From Dokdonella_A sp046347015 (GTDB lineage Bacteria > Pseudomonadota > Gammaproteobacteria > Xanthomonadales > Rhodanobacteraceae): 64,000 nucleotides of DNA. The translations under genes and the position numbers were made by a program. Where the stretch lies: contig JAXMHA010000014.1 in NCBI GenBank assembly GCA_046347015.1, positions 1-64,000 of the forward strand, read 5' to 3'. Shown here piece after piece: positions 8,580 through 17,858 of the stretch (position 1 is its first letter; each line of letters starts with the position of its first letter). The notes beneath the pieces were generated by a model. The model ran no database searches, was not told the origin of the DNA, and was given only the letters and a program-made list of their open reading frames with translations.

Positions 8580-10880
8580 ATGCGAAAGGGGTTGGCCTTA
8601 CTGGCGGCACTCGTGGGATTCGCTTGCATTGTGCCGTCGATCCCGGCGCAATCGGATGATGGCCTGCTCCCGGTCGAACAGGCGTTCAAGCTCGACGCGA
8701 CGATTCCGGCCCCGGGGCAGACTCGGCTGCACTGGGACATTGCGCCCGGATACTACCTGTACCGACAGCGCATCCATGTCGAAACGACCAGCAAGGACGT
8801 GACGCTCGGCGCACTGGCGCTGCCAGCCGGCGAACCGAAGCACGACGAGTTCCTGGGCGACATGGAGGTCTACCACCACGCCGTCGACGCGACGCAACCG
8901 TTTACGGCGGCCGCCGGCGCAACCATGCTGGACCTCGCGATCAGCGTGCAGGGATGCCACGAACTCCCGCCGCAGGTCTGCTATCCGCCACACGTGACGA
9001 AAGTCTCGCTGGCACTGCCGGTGTCCTCGAACGCACCGCCGCCTGTCGCGAAGACAGGAATCCTGAGGCTTGGCAGCGACGCCGGCTTGATCAACGGCTC
9101 GACCTCGTCCGAGCCGCTGCCGCCGGACCAGGCCTTCGTCTTCGAGGCCATTGCCGAATCACCGACCTCGATCCTCGCCCGCTGGATCATGCCGCCGGGG
9201 TACTACCTTTATCGCGACAAGAGTTCGGTACGCCTCGGCGACGGTGCAGACGCGAAACTCGGGGTGCCGCATTGGCCGCGCGGGCAATCGCACAGCGACG
9301 AGCATTTCGGCACCGTCGAGGTGTATTTCAACGAGGTCGAGCTGCCGATCCCGCTGGAGCGAGCTTCCGGCCACGCCGAGACGCTGGCGTTGACGGCGGA
9401 GTACCAGGGTTGCCAGGACAACGGCCTCTGCTATCCGGTGATGACGAAGACCGTGAAGGTCGAGATGCCCACGGCGACGCCGGCGCAGCTTGCCGCAGCG
9501 CGAGCGACCTTCGTCGCGGCACCGGTGGCGAGCCCGACCGTGGGCCCCCCGTCAGCCGCAGGCAGCATTGCGGCGACTGGCCAATCCGACGAGCAGCGCC
9601 TCGCGGGCAATCTCGCGAGCGGCGGCTGGCTCGCGCTGCTGAGTTTCTTCGGGTTCGGCCTCCTGCTCGCGTTCACGCCGTGCGTGTTCCCGATGATCCC
9701 GATCCTGTCCGGCATCATCGCGGGTTCGGGTGCCACGATGTCGACGCGACGCGCATTCTGGCTGTCGCTGGTGTACGTGCTGGCAACCTGCGTCGTATTC
9801 ACGATTGCGGGCATCGTAGCCGGACTCGCCGGTGCCAACCTGCAGGCGGCCTTCCAGCAGCCCTGGATCATCTGGGCCTTTGCCGTATTGTTCGTGTTGC
9901 TGGCGCTCAGCATGTTCGGGTTCTACGAGCTGCAGCTCCCGACCGCGTGGCAAACGCGACTCGCCGCCGCGAGCAACCGCCAACACGGGGGCTCGGTGCT
10001 CGGCGTCGCGATCATGGGCATCCTGTCGGCCTTGATTGTCGGCCCGTGCGTTGCACCGCCGCTTGCGGCTGCCGTCCTCTACATCGGACAAACCCATGAC
10101 CCGGTATTCGGTGGCGCGGCACTGTTCGCATTGAGCTTCGGGATGGGCGTGCCGCTGCTCGCCTTCGGCACCGCCTCCGGACGGTTGTTGCCGCATGCCG
10201 GTGCCTGGATGGTCGCGATCAAGGCCGTGTTTGGAGTCGTGTTCCTCGGTCTTGCGATCTGGATGCTGTCGCGGATCCTCGACCCGTTGTGGATCATGCT
10301 GATGACGGGAGCGCTGCTGGTCGGCTGCGCAATCTGGCTCGGCGCCGCCGATCGGTTGCCGCATGACGCATCGGGTTGGACGCGCCTTTGGAAAACCTGC
10401 GGCATCGTGTGCCTGATCGCCGGGGCGGCCGAACTCGTCGGCGTGACCGCTGGCGGCCGCGATCTGCTGCAGCCACTAGCTGGGCTGCGAGGCGGCGGCA
10501 CGAACGACCTCGTCGCGGCACAGGTCTTGCCGTTCCGGCCGGTTCGCACCGTCACCGACCTGCGGCGCGAACTCGCCACTGCCGGCAAGCCGGTGCTGCT
10601 CGATTTTTATGCGGACTGGTGCGTCAGCTGCAAGGAAATGGAACGGTTCACGTTCACCGATACCGCCGTGCGTCGTGAGCTGGCTGGTTTCGTGCTGCTG
10701 AAGGCCGACGTCACCGCCAACAACGCCGATGACCAAGCCCTGCTGAAGTATTTCGGGCTGTATGGTCCGCCGGCCACGATCCTGTTCGGCGCCGATGGTG
10801 TCGAACACCGCGACTTGCGGCTGATCGGGTTCGAGAAGGCGCCGGAGTTCACGGCGCGGCTCGCCAAGGTTTCCGGTTGA
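8580..10880 (+). CDS. dsbD: thiol:disulfide interchange protein DsbD with two alpha domains
   Basis: A 766-residue inner-membrane protein that carries electrons from cytoplasmic thioredoxin to periplasmic thiol proteins. After a signal peptide there are two consecutive DsbD-alpha immunoglobulin-like domains. The first is at about 28-147 with C126 and C134, the second at about 179-297 with C278 and C284, both with a PGYYLYR strand. The eight-helix CcdA-like core follows, with TPCVFPMIP (C368) and GPCVAPPLAA. A C-terminal thioredoxin-like gamma domain holds C681-VS-C684. E. coli DsbD has only one alpha domain and is about 200 residues shorter. The start is the ATG at 8580, which gives a clean signal peptide; reading further upstream would run through cutA. 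Confidence 0.94.
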   Translation: MRKGLALLAALVGFACIVPSIPAQSDDGLLPVEQAFKLDATIPAPGQTRLHWDIAPGYYLYRQRIHVETTSKDVTLGALALPAGEPKHDEFLGDMEVYHHAVDATQPFTAAAGATMLDLAISVQGCHELPPQVCYPPHVTKVSLALPVSSNAPPPVAKTGILRLGSDAGLINGSTSSEPLPPDQAFVFEAIAESPTSILARWIMPPGYYLYRDKSSVRLGDGADAKLGVPHWPRGQSHSDEHFGTVEVYFNEVELPIPLERASGHAETLALTAEYQGCQDNGLCYPVMTKTVKVEMPTATPAQLAAARATFVAAPVASPTVGPPSAAGSIAATGQSDEQRLAGNLASGGWLALLSFFGFGLLLAFTPCVFPMIPILSGIIAGSGATMSTRRAFWLSLVYVLATCVVFTIAGIVAGLAGANLQAAFQQPWIIWAFAVLFVLLALSMFGFYELQLPTAWQTRLAAASNRQHGGSVLGVAIMGILSALIVGPCVAPPLAAAVLYIGQTHDPVFGGAALFALSFGMGVPLLAFGTASGRLLPHAGAWMVAIKAVFGVVFLGLAIWMLSRILDPLWIMLMTGALLVGCAIWLGAADRLPHDASGWTRLWKTCGIVCLIAGAAELVGVTAGGRDLLQPLAGLRGGGTNDLVAAQVLPFRPVRTVTDLRRELATAGKPVLLDFYADWCVSCKEMERFTFTDTAVRRELAGFVLLKADVTANNADDQALLKYFGLYGPPATILFGADGVEHRDLRLIGFEKAPEFTARLAKVSG

Positions 10881-10884
10881 CGCC

Positions 10885-11499
10885 GTGTTGAACCGCACCA
10901 ACGTCCTCATCGCACTGATCGCGATTGCCGGCGCCATCGGTGGTTTTGTCGCCGGCGGCTGGCTGCGCTCGCCCGTCGATGCCCCCGTGCTGACACGCCC
11001 CGCGATCGGTCCCGGTGATCCGGCGCCCGCGTTGAGCTTCCCGGACCCCGCCCGCAAGGTGCATTCCCTCGCCGAGTGGCGCGGCAAGTATGTACTGGTC
11101 AATTTCTGGGCGACCTGGTGCGGCCCGTGCCGGGAGGAAATGCCGTTGCTGAATGCTGCCCAATCGGACTACGCCGCGCGGAACCTGCAAGTGGTCGGCA
11201 TCGCCGTGGATGATCCGGAAAGCGTCGGCCGCTTCCTTGCCGCGAGGCCGGTGTCCTACCCGATCCTGATTGACGACCCCGGGGCGTCCGTGGACGCCCC
11301 GCAGCGCTTCGGGGACAACCGCGATGTCCTGCCGTACAGCGTCCTCGTCGACCCCCAGGGTCATCTGCTGGCCCGCCGGTTCGGTTCGTTCAACCACGAA
11401 ACCTTGGGGGCTTGGCTCGATCCGCATCTTCCCCGAAGTGGAGAAAATTCCGTCGAACTTCGGCGAAGTGGACAGATCGCGCCGCCTCCGGCAGACTAG
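10885..11499 (+). CDS. TlpA/ResA-like membrane-anchored thioredoxin
   Basis: A 204-residue protein with an N-terminal hydrophobic anchor (residues 8-26) and a periplasmic thioredoxin fold of the AhpC/TSA-Redoxin type. The active site is W78-C79-G-P-C82 in FWATWCGPCREE. It starts with GTG four bases after the dsbD stop, so it is co-transcribed with dsbD and is a natural client of it. It probably reduces apocytochrome c or other periplasmic thiols. The exact TlpA/ResA/CcmG subtype cannot be decided from sequence alone. Confidence 0.88.
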   Translation: MLNRTNVLIALIAIAGAIGGFVAGGWLRSPVDAPVLTRPAIGPGDPAPALSFPDPARKVHSLAEWRGKYVLVNFWATWCGPCREEMPLLNAAQSDYAARNLQVVGIAVDDPESVGRFLAARPVSYPILIDDPGASVDAPQRFGDNRDVLPYSVLVDPQGHLLARRFGSFNHETLGAWLDPHLPRSGENSVELRRSGQIAPPPAD

Positions 11500-11521
11500 C
11501 CCCCTGAAAAAGGGGCGTCGC

Positions 11522-11980
11522 TTGGCCACCATTCTGGTGTTGCACGGTCCGAACCTGAACCTCCTGGGTGTGCGGGAGCCGGAGCTATACGGGCAGCGGA
11601 CCTTGGCGGAGATCGATGCGGAGCTTGCGAGGGCCGCCGCGGCCGCGGGCCACCGCGTTGAGTCCTTCCAGTCGAATGCCGAACACGAACTGATCGACCG
11701 GTTGCAACGGGCACGAGACGAGCGCGTGGCGTGGGTGATTGCAAATCCGGCCGCACTGACGCACACCAGCATCGCGTTGCGGGACGCCCTGTTGGCGACG
11801 GACCTGCCGTACATCGAGGTGCATTTGTCGAATCCGCTCGCCCGCGAGCCGTTCCGCCACCGATCGTACTTTTCCGATCGTGCGGTCGGCATCGTCGCGG
11901 GGTTCGGCGCCGACAGCTATCGCTATGCGCTCGACGCCGTCCTGCGACGCCTGGCACTGCCCGGTGCAGTCACCGCCTGA
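11522..11980 (+). CDS. aroQ: 3-dehydroquinate dehydratase, type II
   Basis: A 152-residue dodecameric shikimate-pathway enzyme that converts 3-dehydroquinate to 3-dehydroshikimate. Signatures are LHGPNLNLLGVREPELYG with the catalytic tyrosine, then ANPAALTHTSIALRDAL (about residues 77-93) and the EVHLSNPLAREPFRHRS segment. No suitable ATG exists, so a TTG start at 11522 is chosen. It is preceded by AAGGGG at good spacing and places the LATILVLHGPN strand as in homologues. The order aroQ-accB-accC is widespread in gammaproteobacteria. Confidence 0.93.
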   Translation: MATILVLHGPNLNLLGVREPELYGQRTLAEIDAELARAAAAAGHRVESFQSNAEHELIDRLQRARDERVAWVIANPAALTHTSIALRDALLATDLPYIEVHLSNPLAREPFRHRSYFSDRAVGIVAGFGADSYRYALDAVLRRLALPGAVTA

Positions 11981-12014
11981 CGCGCCCGGCCCCAATACCA
12001 ACGAGGCCCCATCG

Positions 12015-12482
12015 ATGGACCTGCGCAAGATCAAGAAGCTGATCGACCTGCTCGAGGAATCCAACCTCGCGGAGCTCGAGATCAAGGAAGGCGAGGAAAT
12101 CGTGCGACTCGCGCGAATCCCGCGCGGAGCCGTCGTCCCGCCGACCGGGCCGGCGCCCGCAGCGGTCGCGGTGCCGGTTCCGGTCGCAACGCCCAAGGCG
12201 TCCGAGCCGGGTACGACCGCGCCGGACAAGGAGCCGGCGTTGCCGCCGGGACACGTCGTGAAGTCGCCAATGGTCGGGACGTTTTACTCCGCATCGAGTC
12301 CGGGCGCCGCGCCCTTCGTCACGGTCGGGCAATCGGTCAAGGTGGGCGACACACTCGGCATCATCGAAGCCATGAAGATGTTCAACCAGGTCGAGGCGGA
12401 CGTCGGGGGCACGGTCCTCGCGATACTCGTTGCGACCGGCCAGGCCGTCGAGTTCGACGAGCCGCTGTTCGTCATTGGTTGA
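12015..12482 (+). CDS. accB: biotin carboxyl carrier protein of acetyl-CoA carboxylase
   Basis: A 155-residue BCCP subunit, which carries the biotin that shuttles CO2 in the first step of fatty-acid synthesis. The N-terminal helix MDLRKIKKLIDLLEES is followed by a Pro/Ala-rich linker (about residues 38-78) and the biotinyl domain. The biotinylation site is EAMKM with K121. It starts 34 bp after aroQ and is followed by accC, the usual accBC pairing. Confidence 0.97.
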   Translation: MDLRKIKKLIDLLEESNLAELEIKEGEEIVRLARIPRGAVVPPTGPAPAAVAVPVPVATPKASEPGTTAPDKEPALPPGHVVKSPMVGTFYSASSPGAAPFVTVGQSVKVGDTLGIIEAMKMFNQVEADVGGTVLAILVATGQAVEFDEPLFVIG

Positions 12483-12603
12483 ACGACGTTCCGTGAATCC
12501 AGACGCGGTCTCCACCCGTTCCACCGACTGCTGATCTCCTTGTGGCCACCGTCAATTCCCCGTGACCGGCAGCAACGACGGTGACCTCGACCGAAGGCGC
12601 TCC

Positions 12604-13953
12604 ATGCTAGACAAAGTCGTCATCGCCAATCGCGGGGAAATCGCGCTCCGCATCCTGCGCGCGTGCCATGCGCTCGGCATCCGTACCGTCGCCGTGCATT
12701 CGACCGTCGATCGCAACCTCAAGCACGTGGGAATGTCGGACGAAGCGATCTGCATCGGCCCGGCGCCGGCCAGCGCGAGCTACCTCAACATTCCGGCCAT
12801 CATCTCCGCGGCCGAAGTCACGGACGCCCAGGCCATCCACCCGGGCTACGGATTTCTCGCCGAAAACGCCGATTTCGCGGAACGGGTCGAACAATCGGGT
12901 TTCGTCTTCATCGGACCGACGGCGCCGGTGATCCGGATGATGGGCGACAAGGTCGAGGCCATCCGCGCGATGCAGAAGGCCGGGGTGCCGTGCGTACCGG
13001 GTTCCGGCGGCGCGCTCGGCGATGACCCCGACGAAAACCGCCGCATCGCGGCCGAGATTGGCTACCCGGTCATGGTCAAGGCCTCGGGTGGCGGCGGCGG
13101 CCGCGGGATGCGGGTCGTCCGCGACGATGCGCACCTCGTCGATTCGATCGCGCTGACGCGTTCGGAGGCCAAGGCGGCGTTCGGCAACGATCAGGTCTAC
13201 ATGGAGAAGTTCCTCGAGAACCCGCGTCACATCGAGATCCAGGTGCTCGCCGACGGGCGAGGCAACGCGGTGCATCTCGGCGAACGCGACTGCTCGATGC
13301 AGCGGCGCCACCAGAAGGTCGTCGAGGAAGCCCCGGCCCCGGGCATCACGACGGAGCAGCGCGCTGCGATCGGCCGCGTCTGTGTCGAGGCGTGCTTGCG
13401 GATTGGCTACCGCGGTGCCGGCACGTTCGAGTTCCTGTACGACAACGGACGCTTCTATTTCATCGAGATGAACACGCGGATCCAGGTGGAACATCCGGTG
13501 ACGGAACTCGTCACCGGCACCGACCTCGTCCGCGAACAATTGCTGATCGCGGCCGGCGAGAAACTTTCGCTCCGGCAGGAAGACGTGGCCATGCGCGGGC
13601 ACGCGATCGAGTGCCGGATCAACGCCGAGGATCCCGATACCTTCCTGCCCAATGCCGGCACGGTCCGCCGATTCGAGTCGCCCGGCGGCCCGGGCGTGCG
13701 GATCGACACGCACCTCTACGATGGCTACCGGATCCCGCCCAATTACGATTCGATGATCGGCAAGCTCATCACCCACGGCGTCGACCGTGCCACGGCCATC
13801 AACCGCATGCGGATCGCGCTGTCGGAAATGGTTGTCGAAGGCATCAAGACCAACGTGCCGCTGCACCAGAAGATCCTCGGCGACGCCGGCTTCGAGCAGG
13901 GCGGGCAGAACATCCACTACCTGGAAAAGCACATCGTCGGCCGGTCCGGATGA
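12604..13953 (+). CDS. accC: biotin carboxylase of acetyl-CoA carboxylase
   Basis: A 449-residue ATP-grasp enzyme that carboxylates the biotin of AccB. It begins MLDKVVIANRGEIALRIL. The ATP-binding glycine loop KASGGGGGRGMR is near residues 159-170, the catalytic region has RDCSMQRRHQKVVEEAP, and the segment EMNTRIQVEHPVTE (about residues 287-300) carries metal-binding and catalytic residues. The stop overlaps the prmA start by four bases (ATGA), giving translational coupling. The 121-bp gap after accB shows no other gene. Confidence 0.97.
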   Translation: MLDKVVIANRGEIALRILRACHALGIRTVAVHSTVDRNLKHVGMSDEAICIGPAPASASYLNIPAIISAAEVTDAQAIHPGYGFLAENADFAERVEQSGFVFIGPTAPVIRMMGDKVEAIRAMQKAGVPCVPGSGGALGDDPDENRRIAAEIGYPVMVKASGGGGGRGMRVVRDDAHLVDSIALTRSEAKAAFGNDQVYMEKFLENPRHIEIQVLADGRGNAVHLGERDCSMQRRHQKVVEEAPAPGITTEQRAAIGRVCVEACLRIGYRGAGTFEFLYDNGRFYFIEMNTRIQVEHPVTELVTGTDLVREQLLIAAGEKLSLRQEDVAMRGHAIECRINAEDPDTFLPNAGTVRRFESPGGPGVRIDTHLYDGYRIPPNYDSMIGKLITHGVDRATAINRMRIALSEMVVEGIKTNVPLHQKILGDAGFEQGGQNIHYLEKHIVGRSG

Positions 13954-14852
13954 GCTGGTTCGAGATTTCACTCGCGTTGCCGCGCGCGCAGCTTCCGGAA
14001 GTCGAGCGTGCATTCGCCGACCTCGGCGCGCAGGCGGTGACCTTGACGGACGCGGATCCGGACACGCCGGACGCGAACGCCATCCTCGAACCCGCGAGCG
14101 GCGAGATGCCGGTGTGGGACGCCGTCGTCGCCTCGGCGCTGTTTGACGACGCAGTCGATCGCGCGGGGCTCGTGCACGTGCTGCATGAGCTGGTTCCGGC
14201 GCTGACGCCCGGCCAAGTCTCGTTCGCCGAGGTCGCCGATCGCAACTGGACTCGTGCATGGATGGATCGTTTCGGCCCGATGCGTTTCGGCACGCGGTTG
14301 CGGATCCATCCGTCGCACATCGCCGACGTCGAGGACGATGCCGATGCCGTCATCGTCAGGCTCGACCCCGGGCTCGCGTTCGGTACCGGGACCCATCCAA
14401 CGACCGCGCTGTGCCTCGAATGGCTGGATTCGCTCGACCTCGCGGGCCGCGAGGTGATCGATTTCGGCTGCGGATCCGGAGTGCTCGCGATTGCGTCGCT
14501 CGCGCTCGGCGCCCGGCACGCGATCGGCGTCGACAACGACCCGCAGGCGCTGGCTGCAAGCCGTGACAACGCCGGACGCAACGGCGTGGCCGAACGGCTC
14601 GAACTGTTTTCCGCCGACGATTTCATCGGCGCGCCGGCCGACGTCGTGGTTGCCAACATCCTCGCCGGCCCGCTGGTCGCGCTGGCAACGCGCCTCACCG
14701 GACTCGTGCGCCCCGGCGGCTTGATCGCGCTGTCGGGAATACTCGCCGGCCAGCGGGAAGACGTGTCATGTGCGTATCGTGACCGATTCGACGAAATCGA
14801 CTCGGTCGAACGTGACGGTTGGCTCAGGATCTGCGGCCGGCGACGCGTTTGA
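13950..14852 (+). CDS. prmA: ribosomal protein L11 methyltransferase
   Basis: A 300-residue SAM-dependent methyltransferase that trimethylates ribosomal protein L11. The N-terminal L11-recognition domain (MSWFEISLALPRAQ) is followed by the Rossmann domain with GLAFGTGTHPTT, motif I VIDFGCGSGVLAIAS and the catalytic loop VVANILAGPL. The ATG overlaps the accC stop. In E. coli the following genes are dusB-fis; here a DUF3426 protein separates prmA from fis and dusB is absent. Confidence 0.96.
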   Translation: MSWFEISLALPRAQLPEVERAFADLGAQAVTLTDADPDTPDANAILEPASGEMPVWDAVVASALFDDAVDRAGLVHVLHELVPALTPGQVSFAEVADRNWTRAWMDRFGPMRFGTRLRIHPSHIADVEDDADAVIVRLDPGLAFGTGTHPTTALCLEWLDSLDLAGREVIDFGCGSGVLAIASLALGARHAIGVDNDPQALAASRDNAGRNGVAERLELFSADDFIGAPADVVVANILAGPLVALATRLTGLVRPGGLIALSGILAGQREDVSCAYRDRFDEIDSVERDGWLRICGRRRV

Positions 14853-14879
14853 TTCGGGGCGGAACCGTACAATCGCCGC

Positions 14880-15659
14880 ATGTACTCGCAGTGCCCGCAG
14901 TGCCTGACGGTTTACCGGCTCTCTCCCGGCGAACTGGTGCTCGCGCACGGCAGCGTGCGCTGCGCACATTGCGAAACAGTGTTCGATGCGTTGGCGACCC
15001 TGCGGGAGACCCTGCCGCCGGAACCGATCGAGAGCCTGCCGATGCACGCCGCGGGGTTCATGCCGCCCCGTCTCGCGTTGCCGGTCTTCCGCCCGACGCC
15101 GGCCGAGCTGGAGTTCGATCCGGACCGGGACGCCATTCCATCGCCGGCCGGAGAATCGGTGCTCCCGCGACCCGATCGGCCCGAACCTCGCCGCCGAAAC
15201 TGGCCGTGGGTGCTGGCCATTGCATTGCTGTCGACGACACTCGTGGCCGAGGCGGGCTGGGTGACGCGGTCGACGTGGCTCGCGAACGGCACCGTGCGAC
15301 GTGCACTCGGCCCGGTGTGCGCACGCCTGCAATGCACGCTGCCAATGCCCCACGCGCCAGGGTTGCTCGAGTTGACCGCGCGCGACGTCAGCCCGAACCC
15401 GGCGCTGCCGGGCGCGCTGGTGGTGTCGGCGACCGTGCGCAACGACGCCCCGTACACGCAAGCCTTTCCCGTCGTTGAAATCACGCTCTCGGATCTCGAT
15501 GGGCATCGCGTCGCGATGCGCCGGATCACGCCGGGCGAGTATCTCGATGACCCAGGCCTCTTGCGCGCGGGCCTTTCCTCCGGTGCCAGCACGGTGGTCT
15601 CGTTCGAGGTTGCCGACCCGGGCCGGAATGCCGTCGCGTTCGAATTCCGATTCCTGTAG
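14880..15659 (+). CDS. zinc-ribbon DUF3426 membrane protein
   Basis: A 259-residue protein. The N-terminus is an MJ0042-type zinc ribbon with CPQCLTVYRL and CAHCETVF (two C-x2-C pairs within the first 42 residues). A variable linker is followed by one transmembrane helix (about residues 110-126) and a C-terminal DUF3426 domain with paired strands such as LEFDP- and FPVVEITLSDLDG. This arrangement is the usual neighbour of prmA and fis in Xanthomonadales and some betaproteobacteria. The molecular function is not known. Confidence 0.88.
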   Translation: MYSQCPQCLTVYRLSPGELVLAHGSVRCAHCETVFDALATLRETLPPEPIESLPMHAAGFMPPRLALPVFRPTPAELEFDPDRDAIPSPAGESVLPRPDRPEPRRRNWPWVLAIALLSTTLVAEAGWVTRSTWLANGTVRRALGPVCARLQCTLPMPHAPGLLELTARDVSPNPALPGALVVSATVRNDAPYTQAFPVVEITLSDLDGHRVAMRRITPGEYLDDPGLLRAGLSSGASTVVSFEVADPGRNAVAFEFRFL

Positions 15660-15845
15660 CCATCGCGACCGGGGCACGACCCGTCGCCATTGTCCGCAGT
15701 CCGGGAGGATCGCCCGCTTGAACGGTGCGGCGCAACTCCCATCGCATCACGTCCACTTGCATTCGCGACACCGCGTTGCGGGCCGCCTTACCAATTCGCG
15801 CGCGTCAGCGTAGACTATGCAACCCGCTTCTCGTCCTGCTCCATC

Positions 15846-16169
15846 ATGTCCGCGGTCTCCAGGGTCACGTCTGTCTTGCACCGAAGCGCGGTGCCGTCCA
15901 ACGGCGCTAGCCTCGAAGCCGAGCGTTCCTCGGCGTTGCCGCCGACGTTGCGTGAATGCGTCGCGCGCGCGGTGCGCCGATATCTCGCGGACGTCGAGTC
16001 GGAGCCGGATGAAGGCCTGCACGCGCTGGTCGTCCGCGAAGTCGAACGACCGCTGCTGAGCGAAACCCTGGCGTGGTACGGCGGCAACCAGAGTCGCGCC
16101 GCCGCCGCGCTCGGCATCAGCCGCGCGACGTTCCGCAAGAAACTGTTGCAGTACCACCTCGCCCGCTGA
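15846..16169 (+). CDS. fis: DNA-binding protein Fis
   Basis: A 107-residue nucleoid-associated and site-specific bending protein. The C-terminal half EVERPLLSETLAWYGGNQSRAAAALGISRATFRKKL matches the Fis helix-turn-helix, and LRECVARAVRRYLADV matches helix A. The ATG at 15846 gives a length close to the usual 90-100 residues; an ATG further upstream would add an unrelated basic extension. The preceding 186 bp contain no other gene and probably hold its promoter. Confidence 0.93.
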   Translation: MSAVSRVTSVLHRSAVPSNGASLEAERSSALPPTLRECVARAVRRYLADVESEPDEGLHALVVREVERPLLSETLAWYGGNQSRAAAALGISRATFRKKLLQYHLAR

Positions 16170-16232
16170 TCCGGAATCCGCGATCGAGTCGCGCTGCGCC
16201 TGCGCAGGTATCCGATCAGCACCGTGACGCCC

Positions 16233-17813
16233 ATGACCGACGCCACGCAGACCATCCCCCGCCGCGCGCTCCTCAGCGTTTCCGACAAGACTGGCATCAT
16301 CGACCTCGCGCGTGGCCTCGATGTGCTTGGCATCTCGGTGCTGTCCACTGGCGGCACCGCCCGCGAAATTCGCGACGCCGGCGTCGTGGTGACCGACGTA
16401 TCCGACATCACCGGCTTCCCCGAAATCATGGGCGGACGGGTCAAGACGCTGCATCCGGCCGTGCATGGCGGCCTGCTCGGCCGACCCGGCGTCGATGACG
16501 AGGTGATGCGCGAGCACGGCATCGAGCCGATCGGCATACTCGTCGTCAACCTCTACCCGTTCGTCCGGGTTGCGGCCGATTCGACTTCGACACCTGCGAA
16601 TGTCATCGAGAACATCGACATCGGCGGGCCAGCGATGCTGCGCGCGGCCGCGAAGAATCATGAACACGTCGCGGTCGTCGTCGACCCGGCCGACTATGCG
16701 GAATTGCTCGCGGCGCTGCGTCATGGTGGCACGACGCCGGAGTTCCGGCGCTGTCTCGCCGCGAAGGCATTCGCGCACACGGCCGCCTATGACGCGGCGA
16801 TCGCGCACTGGTTCGGTGCCCGCCGCGCGGGGAACCAGGCCGAGACCGGGTTGCCGCCGACCCTCGACCTCGCGTGGCGCCGGGAGCGGGCGCTCCGCTA
16901 CGGCGAGAATCCGCACCAGCAAGCCGCGCTCTACCTCGAGCCGGGAGATCATCCCGGCACGGTCGCGCATGCGCGGCAACTCGCGGGCAAGGCCTTGTCG
17001 AGCAACAACCTGGCCGACGCCGATACCGCGATCGAATGCGTGAAAGCCATGGGCGAAGCGCCGGCCTGTGTCATCGTCAAGCACGCCAATCCGTGCGGCG
17101 TCGCGCTCGGCAGCGATCTCGCCGATGCCTATGGCCGCGCGTACGCGTGTGATCCGGTGTCGGCGTTCGGCGGCATCATCGCCTTCAACCGCACGTTCGA
17201 TGCGGCTGCCGCGCAGGCCATCCTCGCGCGCCAGTTCGTCGAAGTCATCGTGGCGCCGCATGTCGACTCCGTGGCCCTCGAAGTCGTCGCCGCGAAACCC
17301 AATATCCGCGTGCTGGCAACGGGCGTCTGGCCATGCACGCCGACGCCGGCGCTCGACTTCAAGCGGATCGCCGGTGGGCTGCTGGTGCAGACAGCGGACC
17401 ATGACGCGTTGCGCGCATCCGACCTTCGCATCGTGACCCGGCGCGCACCGACCGGAGGCGAGCTGGACGACCTGCTGTTCGCCTGGCGCGTCGCGATGTT
17501 CGTCAAGTCGAATGCGATCGTCTACGCACGCGACCTGCGCACGATCGGCATCGGTGCGGGTCAAATGAGCCGCATCGACAGCGCTCGCCTCGCTGCGCAA
17601 AAGGCCGCTGCCGCGGGCCTCGAGCTCACCGGCTGCGCGATGGCATCGGACGCATTCTTTCCGTTCCGCGACAGCATCGACACCGCGGCCGCAGCCGGGA
17701 TCTGCTCGGTCATCCAGCCCGGCGGTTCGATTCGGGATGACGAGGTCATTGCCGCTGCCGACGCACATGGCATCGCGATGGCGTTCACCGGCACGCGGCA
17801 CTTTCGCCACTGA
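16233..17813 (+). CDS. purH: bifunctional AICAR formyltransferase / IMP cyclohydrolase
   Basis: A 526-residue enzyme for the last two steps of IMP synthesis. The N-terminal methylglyoxal-synthase-like cyclohydrolase domain (about residues 1-195) holds RALLSVSDKTGI, STGGTA and GGRVKTLHPAVHGG. The AICAR transformylase domain follows with LRYGENPHQQAALY, KHANPCG and KSNAIVYA. The ATG at 16233 is taken; a GTG nine bases earlier is possible and neither has a strong ribosome site. purD follows 45 bp downstream, so the two form a purine unit. Confidence 0.97.
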   Translation: MTDATQTIPRRALLSVSDKTGIIDLARGLDVLGISVLSTGGTAREIRDAGVVVTDVSDITGFPEIMGGRVKTLHPAVHGGLLGRPGVDDEVMREHGIEPIGILVVNLYPFVRVAADSTSTPANVIENIDIGGPAMLRAAAKNHEHVAVVVDPADYAELLAALRHGGTTPEFRRCLAAKAFAHTAAYDAAIAHWFGARRAGNQAETGLPPTLDLAWRRERALRYGENPHQQAALYLEPGDHPGTVAHARQLAGKALSSNNLADADTAIECVKAMGEAPACVIVKHANPCGVALGSDLADAYGRAYACDPVSAFGGIIAFNRTFDAAAAQAILARQFVEVIVAPHVDSVALEVVAAKPNIRVLATGVWPCTPTPALDFKRIAGGLLVQTADHDALRASDLRIVTRRAPTGGELDDLLFAWRVAMFVKSNAIVYARDLRTIGIGAGQMSRIDSARLAAQKAAAAGLELTGCAMASDAFFPFRDSIDTAAAAGICSVIQPGGSIRDDEVIAAADAHGIAMAFTGTRHFRH

Positions 17814-17858
17814 TCGCGCCTACGCGCGGAACGGTCCGGACAGCGGCAGGAGCAGCAG

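Noticed and set aside
15747..17810. 687-codon minus-strand frame antisense to fis and purH
   Set aside because: Purely a product of codon bias in purH; no domain, no ribosome site.
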